DNA of 64,000 bases from Prorocentrum cordatum (taxonomy: Eukaryota; Sar; Dinophyceae; Prorocentrales; Prorocentraceae): assembly GCA_963575745.1 (NCBI GenBank), contig CAUYUJ010011214.1:137143-201142 (forward strand). The letters are read 5' to 3'. This document shows, piece after piece, positions 19,525-29,189 of this stretch. The stretch's first letter is position 1; the number at the start of each line of letters is the position of its first letter. The translations under genes and the position numbers were made by a program. A model generated the notes under the pieces. It worked only from the letters and a program-made list of their open reading frames with translations, did no database searches and had not been told where the DNA came from.

Positions 19525-21075
19525 ATGCTGGGGCAGCTTGCCCGGGCCGCCGTGCTGGGGGTGGCCAGCCTGGGCGGCGCGTGGCTGGGGAGGTGCCGGT
19601 CGCCGCCGTGCCCGGCATCGCCGCCCCGCCCGCCGGCGGCGACTTGCACGTGTCCGCCAGCGCCGGCGGTCTCGCGCCCGCAGGTGAGCGTCACCTGCCC
19701 AGCGGTGCCGGCCGCGGAGGCCCGCGCCTGCCCCCAGGCGCCGGCGGCACCGGTGTGCCCGCCGCCGCCCGAGAGCCCGCAGGGCACGTCCAAGGCGGAG
19801 GTCGCCGAGTCGCCAGGCCGGCAGGACCTGTCGCCGGATGGTAACATGTACCTCGAGGACTTCAGCGACGCCGTGGCCGTGCGATGTCTGGGGCCGAACA
19901 ACGAGGTGCCGGAGAGGGTACCTCGGAACCTGATCTATGACTTCGATCAGCCCCCGTCGGCGGGGACGCTGCGCAAACGGATGCAGGAGGGAGCCTACGC
20001 CGCCGGGCTAGAGGACCAGCGCCGCGGTTACGGCATCGCCGTGTGGGGAGCTGGAGGCGCCGCTGGGGCCGCGAGCGCCGCTGGCGCCAAGCCGGCCGCG
20101 GCCCAGGCCGGCGGCGTTGGCCGTGTGGCGGCGGGAGCGCCCGCTTACGTGCCGGCCCAGCCGCCCGCGCCGGGGGCTCCCGGCGAGGGCGAGGACGGTG
20201 GGCCGGGCCCGGCGGCGCTCCAGGGCCACGAGTGCGTCAGCCGCGACGTCCGCCCGCCAGCGGGGCCGACGGTGCAGCCGGTGACGGTCGACACGGTGCG
20301 CTGGGTGGCGGCCGCGAGCGTGGTGTACCCTGGAGGCAGCGTGGATCGAGGAGACGACGAGGCGATCAGCGGGTCGGAGATGGTGTCGGGCCGCAAGGGA
20401 GTGATCGCGCTGATGGGGGTATCCGTGCTGATGGGGGACGTCGGCGACGGCGATGGAGAGGTGTACAGGTCGAGGGAGGCCCATCATGACGCGAGGCTGC
20501 TGAAGATGCAGAGGGACTCTCGAGGTGACGGCCACCGCCCCTGGCGCGACGTCACGCGCGGTGTGAGCGCGGTGAAGCAGACGGACTGGCCCTCGTCGGG
20601 CCCGCAGACGACGGAGTGGTGCACAAGGTTCCTTGACCGTCGGAGTGAGGGGCCCGTGGGCTGGAGTCGGCGCTGGCGAGCCGACAGTAGGCTGGCCATG
20701 GACCAGTGGGGCGTATCCGAGCACGAGACGCTGGCGAAGGCCCTCGAGCGCTTGGGGACCCCCGACCAGTATGACGTGGTGAACGTGGCGGCGGCGGAGT
20801 ACATCGAGCGACGGATGCGGCTCATCGAGTGCTTCTATTACGAGGTCTGCTGGCAGGCGGACGGCAGCAAGCATCAGGACAGGAAGGGCGGCAAGGGCGT
20901 GCGCCTGGAGGAGATGGCTGACCTCTCCGGGAAGCCGCGCGAGGACGGAGAGGTGATGGTGGCGCCGGAGCCGCTGTCCTACTTCGCCACCGAGCTGGAG
21001 CGGGACTCTGGCATCAGGAAGCAGATGAGGGAAACCCGCGAGGGACGGCGACTCGCGGGCAAGCATGACCAGTGA
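19525..21075 (+). CDS. ORF1 of the DIRS-type element, gag-like
   Basis: About 516 residues from ATG 19525. The first 100 residues are Cys/Pro/Ala-rich, followed by a Gly/Ala-rich segment (about 165-220). The C-terminal half is charge-balanced and helical, with blocks ETLAKALERLGTPDQYDVV and AAAEYIERRMRLIECFYYEV. I see no zinc knuckle. By position before the RT ORF it is the Gag-equivalent. Its stop overlaps the ATG of ORF2 (21065) by 11 bases, which suggests reinitiation or coupled translation. Confidence 0.7.
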   Translation: MLGQLARAAVLGVASLGGAWLGRCRSPPCPASPPRPPAATCTCPPAPAVSRPQVSVTCPAVPAAEARACPQAPAAPVCPPPPESPQGTSKAEVAESPGRQDLSPDGNMYLEDFSDAVAVRCLGPNNEVPERVPRNLIYDFDQPPSAGTLRKRMQEGAYAAGLEDQRRGYGIAVWGAGGAAGAASAAGAKPAAAQAGGVGRVAAGAPAYVPAQPPAPGAPGEGEDGGPGPAALQGHECVSRDVRPPAGPTVQPVTVDTVRWVAAASVVYPGGSVDRGDDEAISGSEMVSGRKGVIALMGVSVLMGDVGDGDGEVYRSREAHHDARLLKMQRDSRGDGHRPWRDVTRGVSAVKQTDWPSSGPQTTEWCTRFLDRRSEGPVGWSRRWRADSRLAMDQWGVSEHETLAKALERLGTPDQYDVVNVAAAEYIERRMRLIECFYYEVCWQADGSKHQDRKGGKGVRLEEMADLSGKPREDGEVMVAPEPLSYFATELERDSGIRKQMRETREGRRLAGKHDQ

Positions 21076-24000
21076 ATGGGGCCGCCGTGGGAACCCCCGA
21101 TCCCGCGGCGAGTATGCAGGGGGGCCGCTGGACATGAGCCCCGGCGCGGCCTTTGTACGTGGCTCACACGAGGGCAGGGTCGTCAATCGTGATCTTCTTC
21201 CCTTGCCTCACTACCGCCTGCCGAGCATGGGCAGCGACGATGGCGGTCAGCCAAAGTCTCGTCGGGGGCAGCGCCGCCGAGGGGAGCGAGCTCATTGCGA
21301 AGACTGGGCTCGCTGCTGCGCGATCACGCTGAACGAGCTCGACCGCGGGTCTGCTGATCCGCATCCTCAGGGACAGCGGGCCAGTGCCGGGCAGGAGCGC
21401 AGCTTGGGCATGATCCAGGCTGCGGTAGCTGAGCTCGGACGGCCGCCCGCCGACCTGACTCGCCAGGGAGCCCTCGCGGAGCTCCTGGCCAAGCGCAGCT
21501 ACACCGGCGAGAAGGTGTCTGTCGCTCGGCTCGACATTTCTCTCTTGTCCCTGCCTGCTGGTGGGGGCGGTCCTCGAGCGCTGACAACCTTGCTCGGGGA
21601 TGAGGGCCCAATGGTAGTCGATGCCTTTTTGAGAGACAAAGTCTTGCCTCCATCGGAGGCGGCGGCGCGGGTGGCCGAGTCGGCCTTGAAGCGTCCGTAC
21701 TACGATCCTTCGCTGCAGGGGAGGCCGCGCCGGTATGCGCGCCTCCTCGCGGCCCTTGACGGCGCAGGCATGCTCGAGTGGAGGCGGCACGGATCGCCCC
21801 GAGTAGGCTTGTTTACTGTTTGGAAAAAGAACGGCAAGCAAAGATTGATTGTCGACGCTCGGTTGTCTAACTTGTGCTTCGCTTCTCCTGATTCTGTCGA
21901 CCTTGCCACAGGCGGATCTTTCGCGTCCCTCGAGGTTGACCCTGGGCCCCCAGTGTGCCTTGCTCAGGTCGACATCCAGGATGCCTTTTACCACCTCCTC
22001 CTCCCTCCTGAGCTCGTCCCCTTTTTCTGTCTCCGCCCTGTCACCGCTGGGCTCGCCGGAGTCGTTGAGCTCGACGGCGCCCCTGTCTCTCCGACCCAGC
22101 TCGTGTACCCACACCTGCGTGTTGCGCCGATGGGGTGGAATCACGCCTTGTGGTGGTGCCAGCGAATTCATGAATTCCATGCCTTTCGGCAGCCCGGCGT
22201 GTCCCTCTCTAACAAGCTCTCGGATAAGAAACCCGGGGTGCGTCTGGGCCGCTCGGGGTTTGCTCACACTGAATACGTAGACAACTTCGCGGCCATCGGG
22301 CGCCAGGCCAAGGAGGTCGACGCTGTGGCCGATTCCGTTTTAGACGCCCTGACCGCCGCTGGGCTCAGCATGCATCCTCGTGAGAGCTCAGTCGGCGGGT
22401 CCGTCTTGGGATGGGAATTCAGTGACGAGTGCCCTCAGGTTCGTGTGAGCCCTCGCAGAGCGTGGGGACTCCGACTCGGCATTGAGGGGCCCCTGGAGAA
22501 GGGCTTTGCTACAGGCAGGGACCTCGAGGCCATCATAGGACATTTCACGTTCGCCGCTCGAATTCGGCCAGAGGCCCTGCGTGTGTTCTCTGCTGCGTAC
22601 GCCTTCAGTCAGCGGGGGGCCGACACTCGCCGTAGGTTGTGGACTGCCGTGCGAAGGGAGCTTCGTTGGGCAATAGGTCTCCTCCCCCTCCTCCGTCGTC
22701 GCCTCGATGCCGTTTGGAGCTCCAAGGTGCGGTGTACAGACGCCTCCCCCTGGGGTCGTGGTGTTTGCTTGGCTGAGCGTGACCCTCAGTTCATCGCGGA
22801 GGCTGGCCGGTGGTCGGACCGGTGGCGCTTCTCGCGAGGGGCCGAGGATCGCGTTCGGCCGAGAGACGCCTCGCTCCGGGAGGAGCTGGACTTAGCCGCG
22901 GCGGCCGGTCTGGACGACCTGGATCGCGTCGGGACGGCTCGGCACCTGGAAGCCCTCGGCGAGGTGGATCGGAGCGGGGCCGTCCCGGAGATCGGGCCCG
23001 AAATCCTTCAGGGATCCTGGGCCACCGTTTCGGCCGGTCGCTGGAAGCGTCGGGAGGCGATGCCCATCTTGGAAGGGCGCGCTCTGGTCTGGGGGGTCCG
23101 GCATGTGAGCCGGGGTTTAAGCGAGTTTGGCAAGCGGATCCTTTTTCTGACCGACGGGTTGTCCGAGGTCCTGGCCCTTGAGAAGGGCCGATCGTCGAGC
23201 GTGGCCCTGATGAGAGTGTGCAGGCAGTGGGCGGCGACGGTGTTTGCGGCCGATCTGTATCCTCGGGTTCGGTGGATTCGGTCTGAGTTGAATGTGGCCG
23301 ACGAGCCTTCTCGTCGCTATCAGCCGAAGCCATTTGGGCTCAAACCTGGGTGCTTTCGGCCTCCGCCAGGTCTGCCTGAGCCGGATGACGACCGGCCTCC
23401 CGCGGCCACTCGCAGGTGCCCCGATCCCGTCGGCCCCGTGGGATGCGGCCCTGGCGACCGACAGCCTGGTGAGGCCGGGCGGGGCTGCGGAGCGGCGACC
23501 CGTCCAGGGCGAGCCGCCGACCCTGTGGCGAGCGGCGGCGCCGTCACAGGTTGGCGCGCGACCGCGCCCACCCCATGGGCGGGCCCGGGCAAAGGCAGCG
23601 GCGAGACAAGCCAAGCCTCGGCCCGACGAGCTGGCCGCGAGGGGGAAGCGCGCCGCTGCCCGGCAAACGAATTTCCCGTGGACAAGCGGGCGACAGTCAG
23701 CGAGGGCCTCTCGCTGCTCGAGAGGGAGAGCGCGGGCGACCACGACCAGCGGGTCTACCAGTCGGCGCTCGTGGAGTTCAGGATCTTCTCCGAGACCCTG
23801 GGCCTGCGCCTCGAGACCGCTCAGGACTACGACGAGGCAGCCGTGGAGTGGACCTACCCCGCTGTCTTCGACGGCAGCGACGCGCTGGAGGGGACAAGGC
23901 TCAAGGCGCGGCTGCTGTACTACTACCCGCGGCTCCTGTCCGTGGCTGGGCTGCCCCAGTTCAGCCGGGCGCTGAGGGGGTGGAGGCGGCTGGGGTCGCC

Positions 24001-24670
24001 GCGGAGCCAGCTGCCGCTGCCGGGGGAGGTCGCCTGCGCGGTGGCACACAGGCTCGCGGCAAACCAGGACCTGCACGCCGCCCGCCTCGTCTTTGTGAGT
24101 TTCGTGTTCGGCCTGCAGCCCGCGGAGCTGGTGTCACTGACCGGGCGGCAAGTGGCGCCGCCGGCGCGGGCGGCCGGCCACGCCGCGTGGTCGCTCGTGC
24201 TGTTTCCGATGGAGGAGGAGACGCCCAGCAAGGACGGCGCCTTCAACGAGAGCGTGCTGGGCGACCTGCCGTTCTGCCACCTCATCGGGGACGTGCTGAA
24301 GCCGCTCGAGGCCGGCGTCGACGACAGGGACCTCGTGGCGCAGGTGCGGCACGTGCAGCTGGCGCAGGCGTTCGGCACGGCGGACCAGCGGCTCGGCCTC
24401 GAGGGCCCGCCGGGCCTGTACCAGCTGCGGCACGGCGGAGCGCCCGTCGACCTGGCCAGCTACCGCCGCAGCATCGCGGAGGTGAGGGCTCGCAGCCGCT
24501 GGGCAAGCGACAGCTCGGTGACGGGGTACGGCAATGGGGGCCGCGTCGCCGACCAGCTGATCAAGTTGCCACCGCCGTTCCTCGACCACGCCATCGTCCG
24601 CGCCAAGAAGAATGGCGACATCCTCTGCGAGCACTGCCGGCCCTTGCCGCCCGTGCGGGCGGGGCCGTAG
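21065..24670 (+). CDS. ORF2 of the DIRS-type element: RT, RNase H, tyrosine recombinase
   Basis: 1201 residues. RT: YDPSLQGRPRRYARLL and FTVWKKNGKQRLIVDARLSN, motif A AQVDIQDAFYH (Asp303), active site YVDN at 404-407 instead of YVDD. RNase H: VRCTDASPWGRGV, ILEGRALVWGVRHV, FLTDGLSEVLAL and RSELNVADEPSR, the typical DIRS series. A Pro/Gly-rich linker (about 765-870) leads to the recombinase domain: SFVFGLQPAEL (Gln1018 where an Arg is usual), LYQLRHGGA (Arg1122; the usual His of H-x-x-R is Tyr1119) and ARSRWASDSSVTGY with Tyr1155 as candidate nucleophile. The frame is uninterrupted. Whether the substitutions are family features or inactivating cannot be told here. Confidence 0.92.
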   Translation: MTSEWGRRGNPRSRGEYAGGPLDMSPGAAFVRGSHEGRVVNRDLLPLPHYRLPSMGSDDGGQPKSRRGQRRRGERAHCEDWARCCAITLNELDRGSADPHPQGQRASAGQERSLGMIQAAVAELGRPPADLTRQGALAELLAKRSYTGEKVSVARLDISLLSLPAGGGGPRALTTLLGDEGPMVVDAFLRDKVLPPSEAAARVAESALKRPYYDPSLQGRPRRYARLLAALDGAGMLEWRRHGSPRVGLFTVWKKNGKQRLIVDARLSNLCFASPDSVDLATGGSFASLEVDPGPPVCLAQVDIQDAFYHLLLPPELVPFFCLRPVTAGLAGVVELDGAPVSPTQLVYPHLRVAPMGWNHALWWCQRIHEFHAFRQPGVSLSNKLSDKKPGVRLGRSGFAHTEYVDNFAAIGRQAKEVDAVADSVLDALTAAGLSMHPRESSVGGSVLGWEFSDECPQVRVSPRRAWGLRLGIEGPLEKGFATGRDLEAIIGHFTFAARIRPEALRVFSAAYAFSQRGADTRRRLWTAVRRELRWAIGLLPLLRRRLDAVWSSKVRCTDASPWGRGVCLAERDPQFIAEAGRWSDRWRFSRGAEDRVRPRDASLREELDLAAAAGLDDLDRVGTARHLEALGEVDRSGAVPEIGPEILQGSWATVSAGRWKRREAMPILEGRALVWGVRHVSRGLSEFGKRILFLTDGLSEVLALEKGRSSSVALMRVCRQWAATVFAADLYPRVRWIRSELNVADEPSRRYQPKPFGLKPGCFRPPPGLPEPDDDRPPAATRRCPDPVGPVGCGPGDRQPGEAGRGCGAATRPGRAADPVASGGAVTGWRATAPTPWAGPGKGSGETSQASARRAGREGEARRCPANEFPVDKRATVSEGLSLLERESAGDHDQRVYQSALVEFRIFSETLGLRLETAQDYDEAAVEWTYPAVFDGSDALEGTRLKARLLYYYPRLLSVAGLPQFSRALRGWRRLGSPRSQLPLPGEVACAVAHRLAANQDLHAARLVFVSFVFGLQPAELVSLTGRQVAPPARAAGHAAWSLVLFPMEEETPSKDGAFNESVLGDLPFCHLIGDVLKPLEAGVDDRDLVAQVRHVQLAQAFGTADQRLGLEGPPGLYQLRHGGAPVDLASYRRSIAEVRARSRWASDSSVTGYGNGGRVADQLIKLPPPFLDHAIVRAKKNGDILCEHCRPLPPVRAGP

Positions 24671-25413
24671 CGCTCGAAGTGTTCAGCGGCTCCGGCAACT
24701 TCAGCCGGGCCTGGCGACGGCGGCGGCGCGCTCTGGGCTATGCTATTTTCGAGTGGGACATCCGCTGGGGAGAGGAGTATGACCTCACTCGCCAGCGGGC
24801 GCAGCGCCTGGTGCGAGGCTGGGTCAACAACGGGCTGATTGCTGCCGTCTGGCTGGGCACCCCTTGCCACAGCTGGAGCCGAGCACGGGACATTCGACCA
24901 GGGCCTCCGCCCTTGCGAAGTGACCTGCACGCGATGGGGTTGCCCGACCTAGCGCCCCGTGACGCTGAGAAGGTTAGGATCGGCAACGCCCTCATGAAGT
25001 TTTCAGCCTCGCTATTTTCTTTGTGCCAAGCCGTGCGCGTGCCAGTAGCTATTGAGAATCCTCACATGTCTAGAATTTGGCTGACGTCTCAATTCAGGAG
25101 ATTGCAAAGAAAATGCCGCTCTGTCGTGTTAGACTTTTGTCAATTCGGCCAGTCGTGCCGAAAGCGCACTCGCATCATATATGATCATGTGGACCTCCAA
25201 CCTTTACATCGCCTCTGTCGTGGCCCCCGCGGGACCTGCTCCCGCACGGGCCGCCCTCATGATCAGTTGCAGGGCAAAGGTGCAGACGGCATTTTTCACG
25301 CGCTCTTGGCCGAAGCTTACCCAGCTGATTTGTGCACTAGCATCGTCCGTTGCTTCCAGCTGGCGCTTGCAGAAAAGAAAGTTCAGCGAGTACAGACAAT
25401 TTGGTGCGGCTGA
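24661..25413 (+). CDS. Cytosine-methyltransferase-like ORF of the DIRS-type element
   Basis: About 250 residues in the frame overlapping the last codons of ORF2. Motifs in the order of C5-methyltransferases: ALEVFSGSGNFS (SAM loop, F-x-G-x-G), FEWDIRWGEEYDL, LGTPCHSWSRARD (Pro-Cys motif IV), VPVAIENPHMS (ENV-like motif VI) and CRKRTRI (motif VIII-like). There is no ATG in this frame before motif I; the first falls near 24932, after the Pro-Cys motif. It is therefore probably made by frameshifting from ORF2 or from a spliced RNA. The substrate is unknown. The domain is short for a full enzyme, with no clear target-recognition region. Confidence 0.75.
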   Translation, partial: GAVALEVFSGSGNFSRAWRRRRRALGYAIFEWDIRWGEEYDLTRQRAQRLVRGWVNNGLIAAVWLGTPCHSWSRARDIRPGPPPLRSDLHAMGLPDLAPRDAEKVRIGNALMKFSASLFSLCQAVRVPVAIENPHMSRIWLTSQFRRLQRKCRSVVLDFCQFGQSCRKRTRIIYDHVDLQPLHRLCRGPRGTCSRTGRPHDQLQGKGADGIFHALLAEAYPADLCTSIVRCFQLALAEKKVQRVQTIWCG

Positions 25414-25459
25414 AGCCAGTGGCGTTTTTGGAGAGAAGTCGTTCTATGCAAAAAGAGTT

Positions 25460-25595
25460 GGTGCCCGCTTAGCTTTGAAGTTAAGCGCTGCCTCGAGCTC
25501 GAGTCTGTGTGATCTGTGATTGCAAAGTCGGAAGACTTGTCGACACCAGAGATAGCATCGCTTCGCACGCCTGGCGGAAAATGGACTGGGCGTTT
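25460..25595 (+). repeat. B1 split direct repeat of the DIRS-type element
   Basis: 136 bp, from GGTGCCCGCTTAGC to GGACTGGGCGTTT. It is separated from A2 by one base. It matches B2 (25735-25870) with one difference (C to T). Confidence 0.9.
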
Positions 25596-25596
25596 G

Positions 25597-25674
25597 ATTT
25601 GTATAAGCTTGCTGATTAATGATATGCTGAAGACCGAAACACGCCGTCAACACCGATCCGTAGTTTTTCCTGGC
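25597..25674 (+). repeat. A2 split direct repeat of the DIRS-type element
   Basis: 78 bp, same sequence and orientation as A1. Confidence 0.9.
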
Positions 25675-25734
25675 CAACCGTCTGCCCCACCGCTGCCCTC
25701 TCCTTTTTAAATTGCAGAACGAACCAAGTGATCA

Positions 25735-25870
25735 GGTGCCCGCTTAGCTTTGAAGTTAAGCGCTGCCTCGAGCTCGAGTCTGTGTGATCTGTGATTGCAA
25801 AGTCGGAAGACTTGTCGACACCAGAGATAGCATCGTTTCGCACGCCTGGCGGAAAATGGACTGGGCGTTT
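25735..25870 (+). repeat. B2 split direct repeat of the DIRS-type element
   Basis: 136 bp copy of B1. It marks the right end of the element and is followed by AT-rich 'catatatatagagat'. Confidence 0.9.
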
Positions 25871-26931
25871 CATATATATAGAGATATAAAGTAGTCCATT
25901 TGCAGGTGCACGAACAGCTTACGTCAACAATTATAAAAACACGCCCAAGGTCCAGCCATATTCTTGATATTGTTGACCAAATCTAGGATCCATGGAAGTT
26001 GGTGATTTGTCGTAAGATTTCTGACGGGTGTGCTCCGGGGTGTGGGGGGAAGAATGGGTGAGCATGGGCTGGGTTCGGGTGATCCGAGCTGGACCGGGTA
26101 GGGAAGAATCGCGCGACATCGTGACAGTGGCCCAGAAGCTGTGTTGAGACCAGTCCACGCTGCGTTACGTAGTGGACGCTCTATCCAGGGGATCCGATGG
26201 ATTTTTCCCCGAGCGGGCCCCTGTGGTCGACCACCCCCGGTCGGGGGGCGGGAAAGATGGTGCTTCTCAGCAGTCGGTTGCCGTCATGCCACCAGCCAGA
26301 GGCCCGCGGGCGTTGTATCCAAGAGGTCCCACCAATGTCGCCCCGAACACGGCCCATGCAGGACATCGTCGGCCTTCGGGAGGCCAGAAGGTGATCCCGC
26401 CACCGTCCAGCAATGAGGCCCCGAAGGGGGACATATCTACATCACCGCATGGCCGTTCTACTGCCTGGATTCCATCATTGTCTTCCCGAGCGGGCTGTTG
26501 CGAATCCTGGCGGACCCCCCTTCCCTTGGGAGGCCAAGGCGTGGTGCTTGCTAGCATCCGATGGTCATCATTCACCCATCTGTGTCACCAAATGGGTGTT
26601 AGCCAAAGAAGACGCAGCCACTTCTTCCCGAAATGAGCCTGTGAGCAGTTCCCTGGCCGTCCCCCCTTTGCCCCTTTCGGGGGTCTAGGCGCTGTGCCTT
26701 TTGGCCCTCGGTAGTCATGAGGCTCTCCGGAGAGATCCATGTCCGTCGAAAGAGGAGGGATCTTCCCAGTAGCTCGCACCATTTTCGTCCCGAACTGGCC
26801 GGTGCAATACTCCATTGTCGACTCCTCCCCCCAAGGGAGGCCCAAGTGTGGTGCCGGCTAGGAATCGTTGGCGCGTAAACTCCCCAGGGGCCCGTATCTT
26901 GGCGACCAGAGCAGGCTTCTACCAGGTCCAA
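25871..26931. other. Unassigned sequence, no gene seen
   Basis: Mixed-composition DNA. Loosely repeated 'gatccatgg', 'cccgaaatg' and 'cttggcgacc' words suggest old repeats. Short frames on both strands are open but carry no recognisable motif. Confidence 0.5.
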
Positions 26932-27014
26932 CAGAATTATTTACGCTTCGCGTATCCCCACCAGCCCATCTCAAAACAGCAACTCTTGTGAAGCATACCG
27001 ACAGTCGTGTTTTT
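26932..27014. repeat. Dispersed ~83-bp repeat, copy 1
   Basis: Begins AGAATTATTTACGCTTCGCG and ends near 'gacagtcgtg'. A close copy in the same orientation is at 56608-56690. Confidence 0.8.
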
Positions 27015-27033
27015 CAGGCTTGTTTCCGCCTGC

Positions 27034-28122
27034 CCCCGCATATCTCCCCTGTTCCTCCTTCCTCCCGCCTCCTTGTACATCCTCCTTGTGGTGGGAGCGG
27101 GAGAAGGACGAGGCGGAGGAGGAGGGAGAGAAAGCGCTCCTCGTGGTTTGAGTCGTTTGGGGTTTCTCGTCCTGGTGTGAGTCGTTCGGGCCCTTCTTCC
27201 TGGTGTGAGTCGTTCGGGCTCTTCGTGGTGTGAGTCGTTCGGGCTCTTCGTCCTGGTGTGAGTCGTTCGGGCTTCTCGTGGTGTGAGTTGTTCGGGCCCC
27301 TCGTCCTGGTGTGAGTCGTTCGGGCCCCTCCTCCTGGTGTGACTCGTTCGGGCTCCTCGTGGTGTGAGTCGTTCGGGGCCCTCGTCGTGGTGTGAGTCGT
27401 TCGGGCTACTCGTGGTGTGAGTCGTTCGGGCGCCTCGTCCTGGTGTGAGTCGTTCGGGCCCCTCCTTCTGGTGTGAGTCGTTCGGTCTGTTCGTGGTGTG
27501 AGTCGTTCGGGCGTCTTGGGGGCCTCTTGGCGGCCCCAGGGGCTTCTAGGAGCGTCTTGGGTGCCTTGGGGGAGCCTCTTCGGGCCTCTTGGGAGCCTCT
27601 TGGAGGCCGTTTGGGGCGTCTTGGGGGCCTCTTGGGGGGCCCAGGGGCTTCTAGGAGCGTCTTGGGTGCCTCGGGGGAGCCTCTTGGGGCCTCTTGGGGG
27701 CCTCTTGGGGGCCTCTTGGGGGCCTCTTGGGCTCTCTTTTGAGCCTCTTGAGAGCGTTCGGGGGCCTTCTTGGGAGCCTCTTGGGGGCCTCTTGGGGGCC
27801 TCTTGGAGGCCTCTTGGGGCCTCTTGGGGCTCTTTGGGAGGGGTCTGGGAGGTATCTTGGGGCCATCTTTCGGGCGATCGATCACAGATGGGGCGGGTTT
27901 TTTCTCCTCCCCCCCCGTCGGGGCCAGAATCCTCGTGAGGGGTGTCGTTTTTTAGCCCTCCCAGGAGTCGAAAAAGACCCCTCCAACCACCCGCGAAAGG
28001 ACCTCTCCAGGTCCAGGGGGAGGGGGTAGGGGGAGGGGTAAACCCCTCCCCGAAGGGGAAGAAGGGGGTTGAGAACAGAGCGGGCTCTCTAAACCACTCA
28101 CGCCCAAAGGGCTGGTGGGATT
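27034..28122 (+). repeat. Complex dispersed repeat, copy A (nested minisatellites)
   Basis: Order: 'tatctcccctgttcctcctt', a G/A-rich block, an array of 'gtgtgagtcgttcgggc' units (about 27170-27510), an array of the 11-mer GGCCTCTTGGG (about 27515-27850), a unique segment with 'tcgtgaggggtgtcgttttt', a CCCCTCCCCGAAGGGG palindrome-like stretch, and the end 'cacgcccaaagggctggtgg'. The same composite recurs at 61762-62903 in the same order and orientation, so it moved or was duplicated as a unit. No coding region recognised. Confidence 0.88.
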
Positions 28123-29189
28123 CGGAGTCAGCAGGTTTGCGCGACACTCGCTGGTCGGGCCAGAGACAGCAAGGTGGCCAACACAAACGCTGGGACGACG
28201 AAAACATCACTTGCTTGCGTTAGCGCAGACCAGACCTCCACCGACAGCCCACAACAACCCATTCGAAAGGACAGCCGAACGACATCACATGGGTGCGCAC
28301 AGCCCAAGACACAGCCATCTGGACGACGTTCGATCACCAGTTCACCGACCCCACGCGAGCAAGCATCCAAGACCAATAGCGAGAAGTCGAGACGATACAT
28401 GCGCCTGCACTGCACCAAGGGCTTCCTCCTCCTCTTCCGCCTCCTCTCCTCCTAACTGTTTATCTGTCTCGCATTGCATGTGTCCAGACACCAGAATCCA
28501 GAGGCCACGGCCTTACCCACCTGTTCTGAGATAGGCCTTGACGCTTGTCCACGGCGGTGGTCGTTCGTTCGATCGTTCTATTGTCGGGCTCCCCGTGGGG
28601 GCCCAAATGCGACGCCTCCCACCGCTCGATGGCCATGCGGCTCCCAAGAGACACCCCTCCGCGACACGTTCTACCCACGAGGCCGCGCTGCCCGTGACAC
28701 CACTCCCCGGTCGACCCCCCTTGGGAGGCCAGGGCGCGCACCAGGCTCCCGAGAGGGGCCCGTCTTCGCCACACGTGGGCATTCTACCCAAGAGTTCCAC
28801 CAGTTCTTGACGACTTTGTGTGCTCCCACCAGCCCATCAAGAGACGGTTCCCGTTCGAGTTGCCGCGAGAAGGATCGTTAGGTAGCTTGGGAGCGTCAGT
28901 TCAACGAAGAGGGGGGACACCAGTCAAACCGCAGCTTCGGGCAGCCCGAGCAGCCTCCAACGAGGGCCAACTCTGGAAACTTCACGGTGCCCTTTGAATG
29001 GAGCCATCTTGGGGCCCTCTTGTGGCAATCTGAGAAGCCTTTCGGGACCTGTCGGGGCTGTTTCGGAGCCTTGCCGGAGGGCTTTGGCGCTCTGTTGGGG
29101 CCGTCCTGGCATCCAGCTGCCAATCGCCGTACATGTTTCCTAGCCAGTGTGGAACTCGCGTCATCCTGACCCCCGGCGCGCGAGGGAAC
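28123..29189. other. Unassigned sequence with a short GGCC-word tract
   Basis: 28123-28980 has no recognisable gene. 29000-29110 repeats TTGGGGCC and TCGGGGCTG-like words similar to the intron modules elsewhere. Confidence 0.4.

Larger units (their letters stand above)
19395..25870 (+). mobile_element. Tyrosine-recombinase (DIRS-order, Ngaro/PAT-like) retrotransposon
   Basis: Ends are split direct repeats: A1 (19395-19472), ORFs, B1 (25460-25595), A2 (25597-25674), 60-bp spacer, B2 (25735-25870). A1 and A2 match over 78 bp and B1 and B2 over 136 bp with one visible difference. The A1-ORFs-B1-A2-B2 plan, with RT, RNase H and a tyrosine recombinase and no integrase, is that of PAT/Ngaro-type DIRS elements. 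Near-identical repeats and open ORFs suggest recent activity. It also carries a methyltransferase-like ORF. It sits in intron-like DNA between module copies 2 and 3. Confidence 0.9.

Noticed and set aside
20008-21186. 392-codon minus-strand ORF inside the DIRS-type ORF1, and 367 codons opposite the RT
   Set aside because: GC-rich antisense shadows without motifs; the plus-strand frames carry the RT and recombinase signatures.
27014-28210. 398-codon minus-strand ORF with PKRPPRGPQEAP and NDSHQDE repeats (and its counterpart at 61718-63145)
   Set aside because: Direct translation of the two nested minisatellites; no non-repeat domain.
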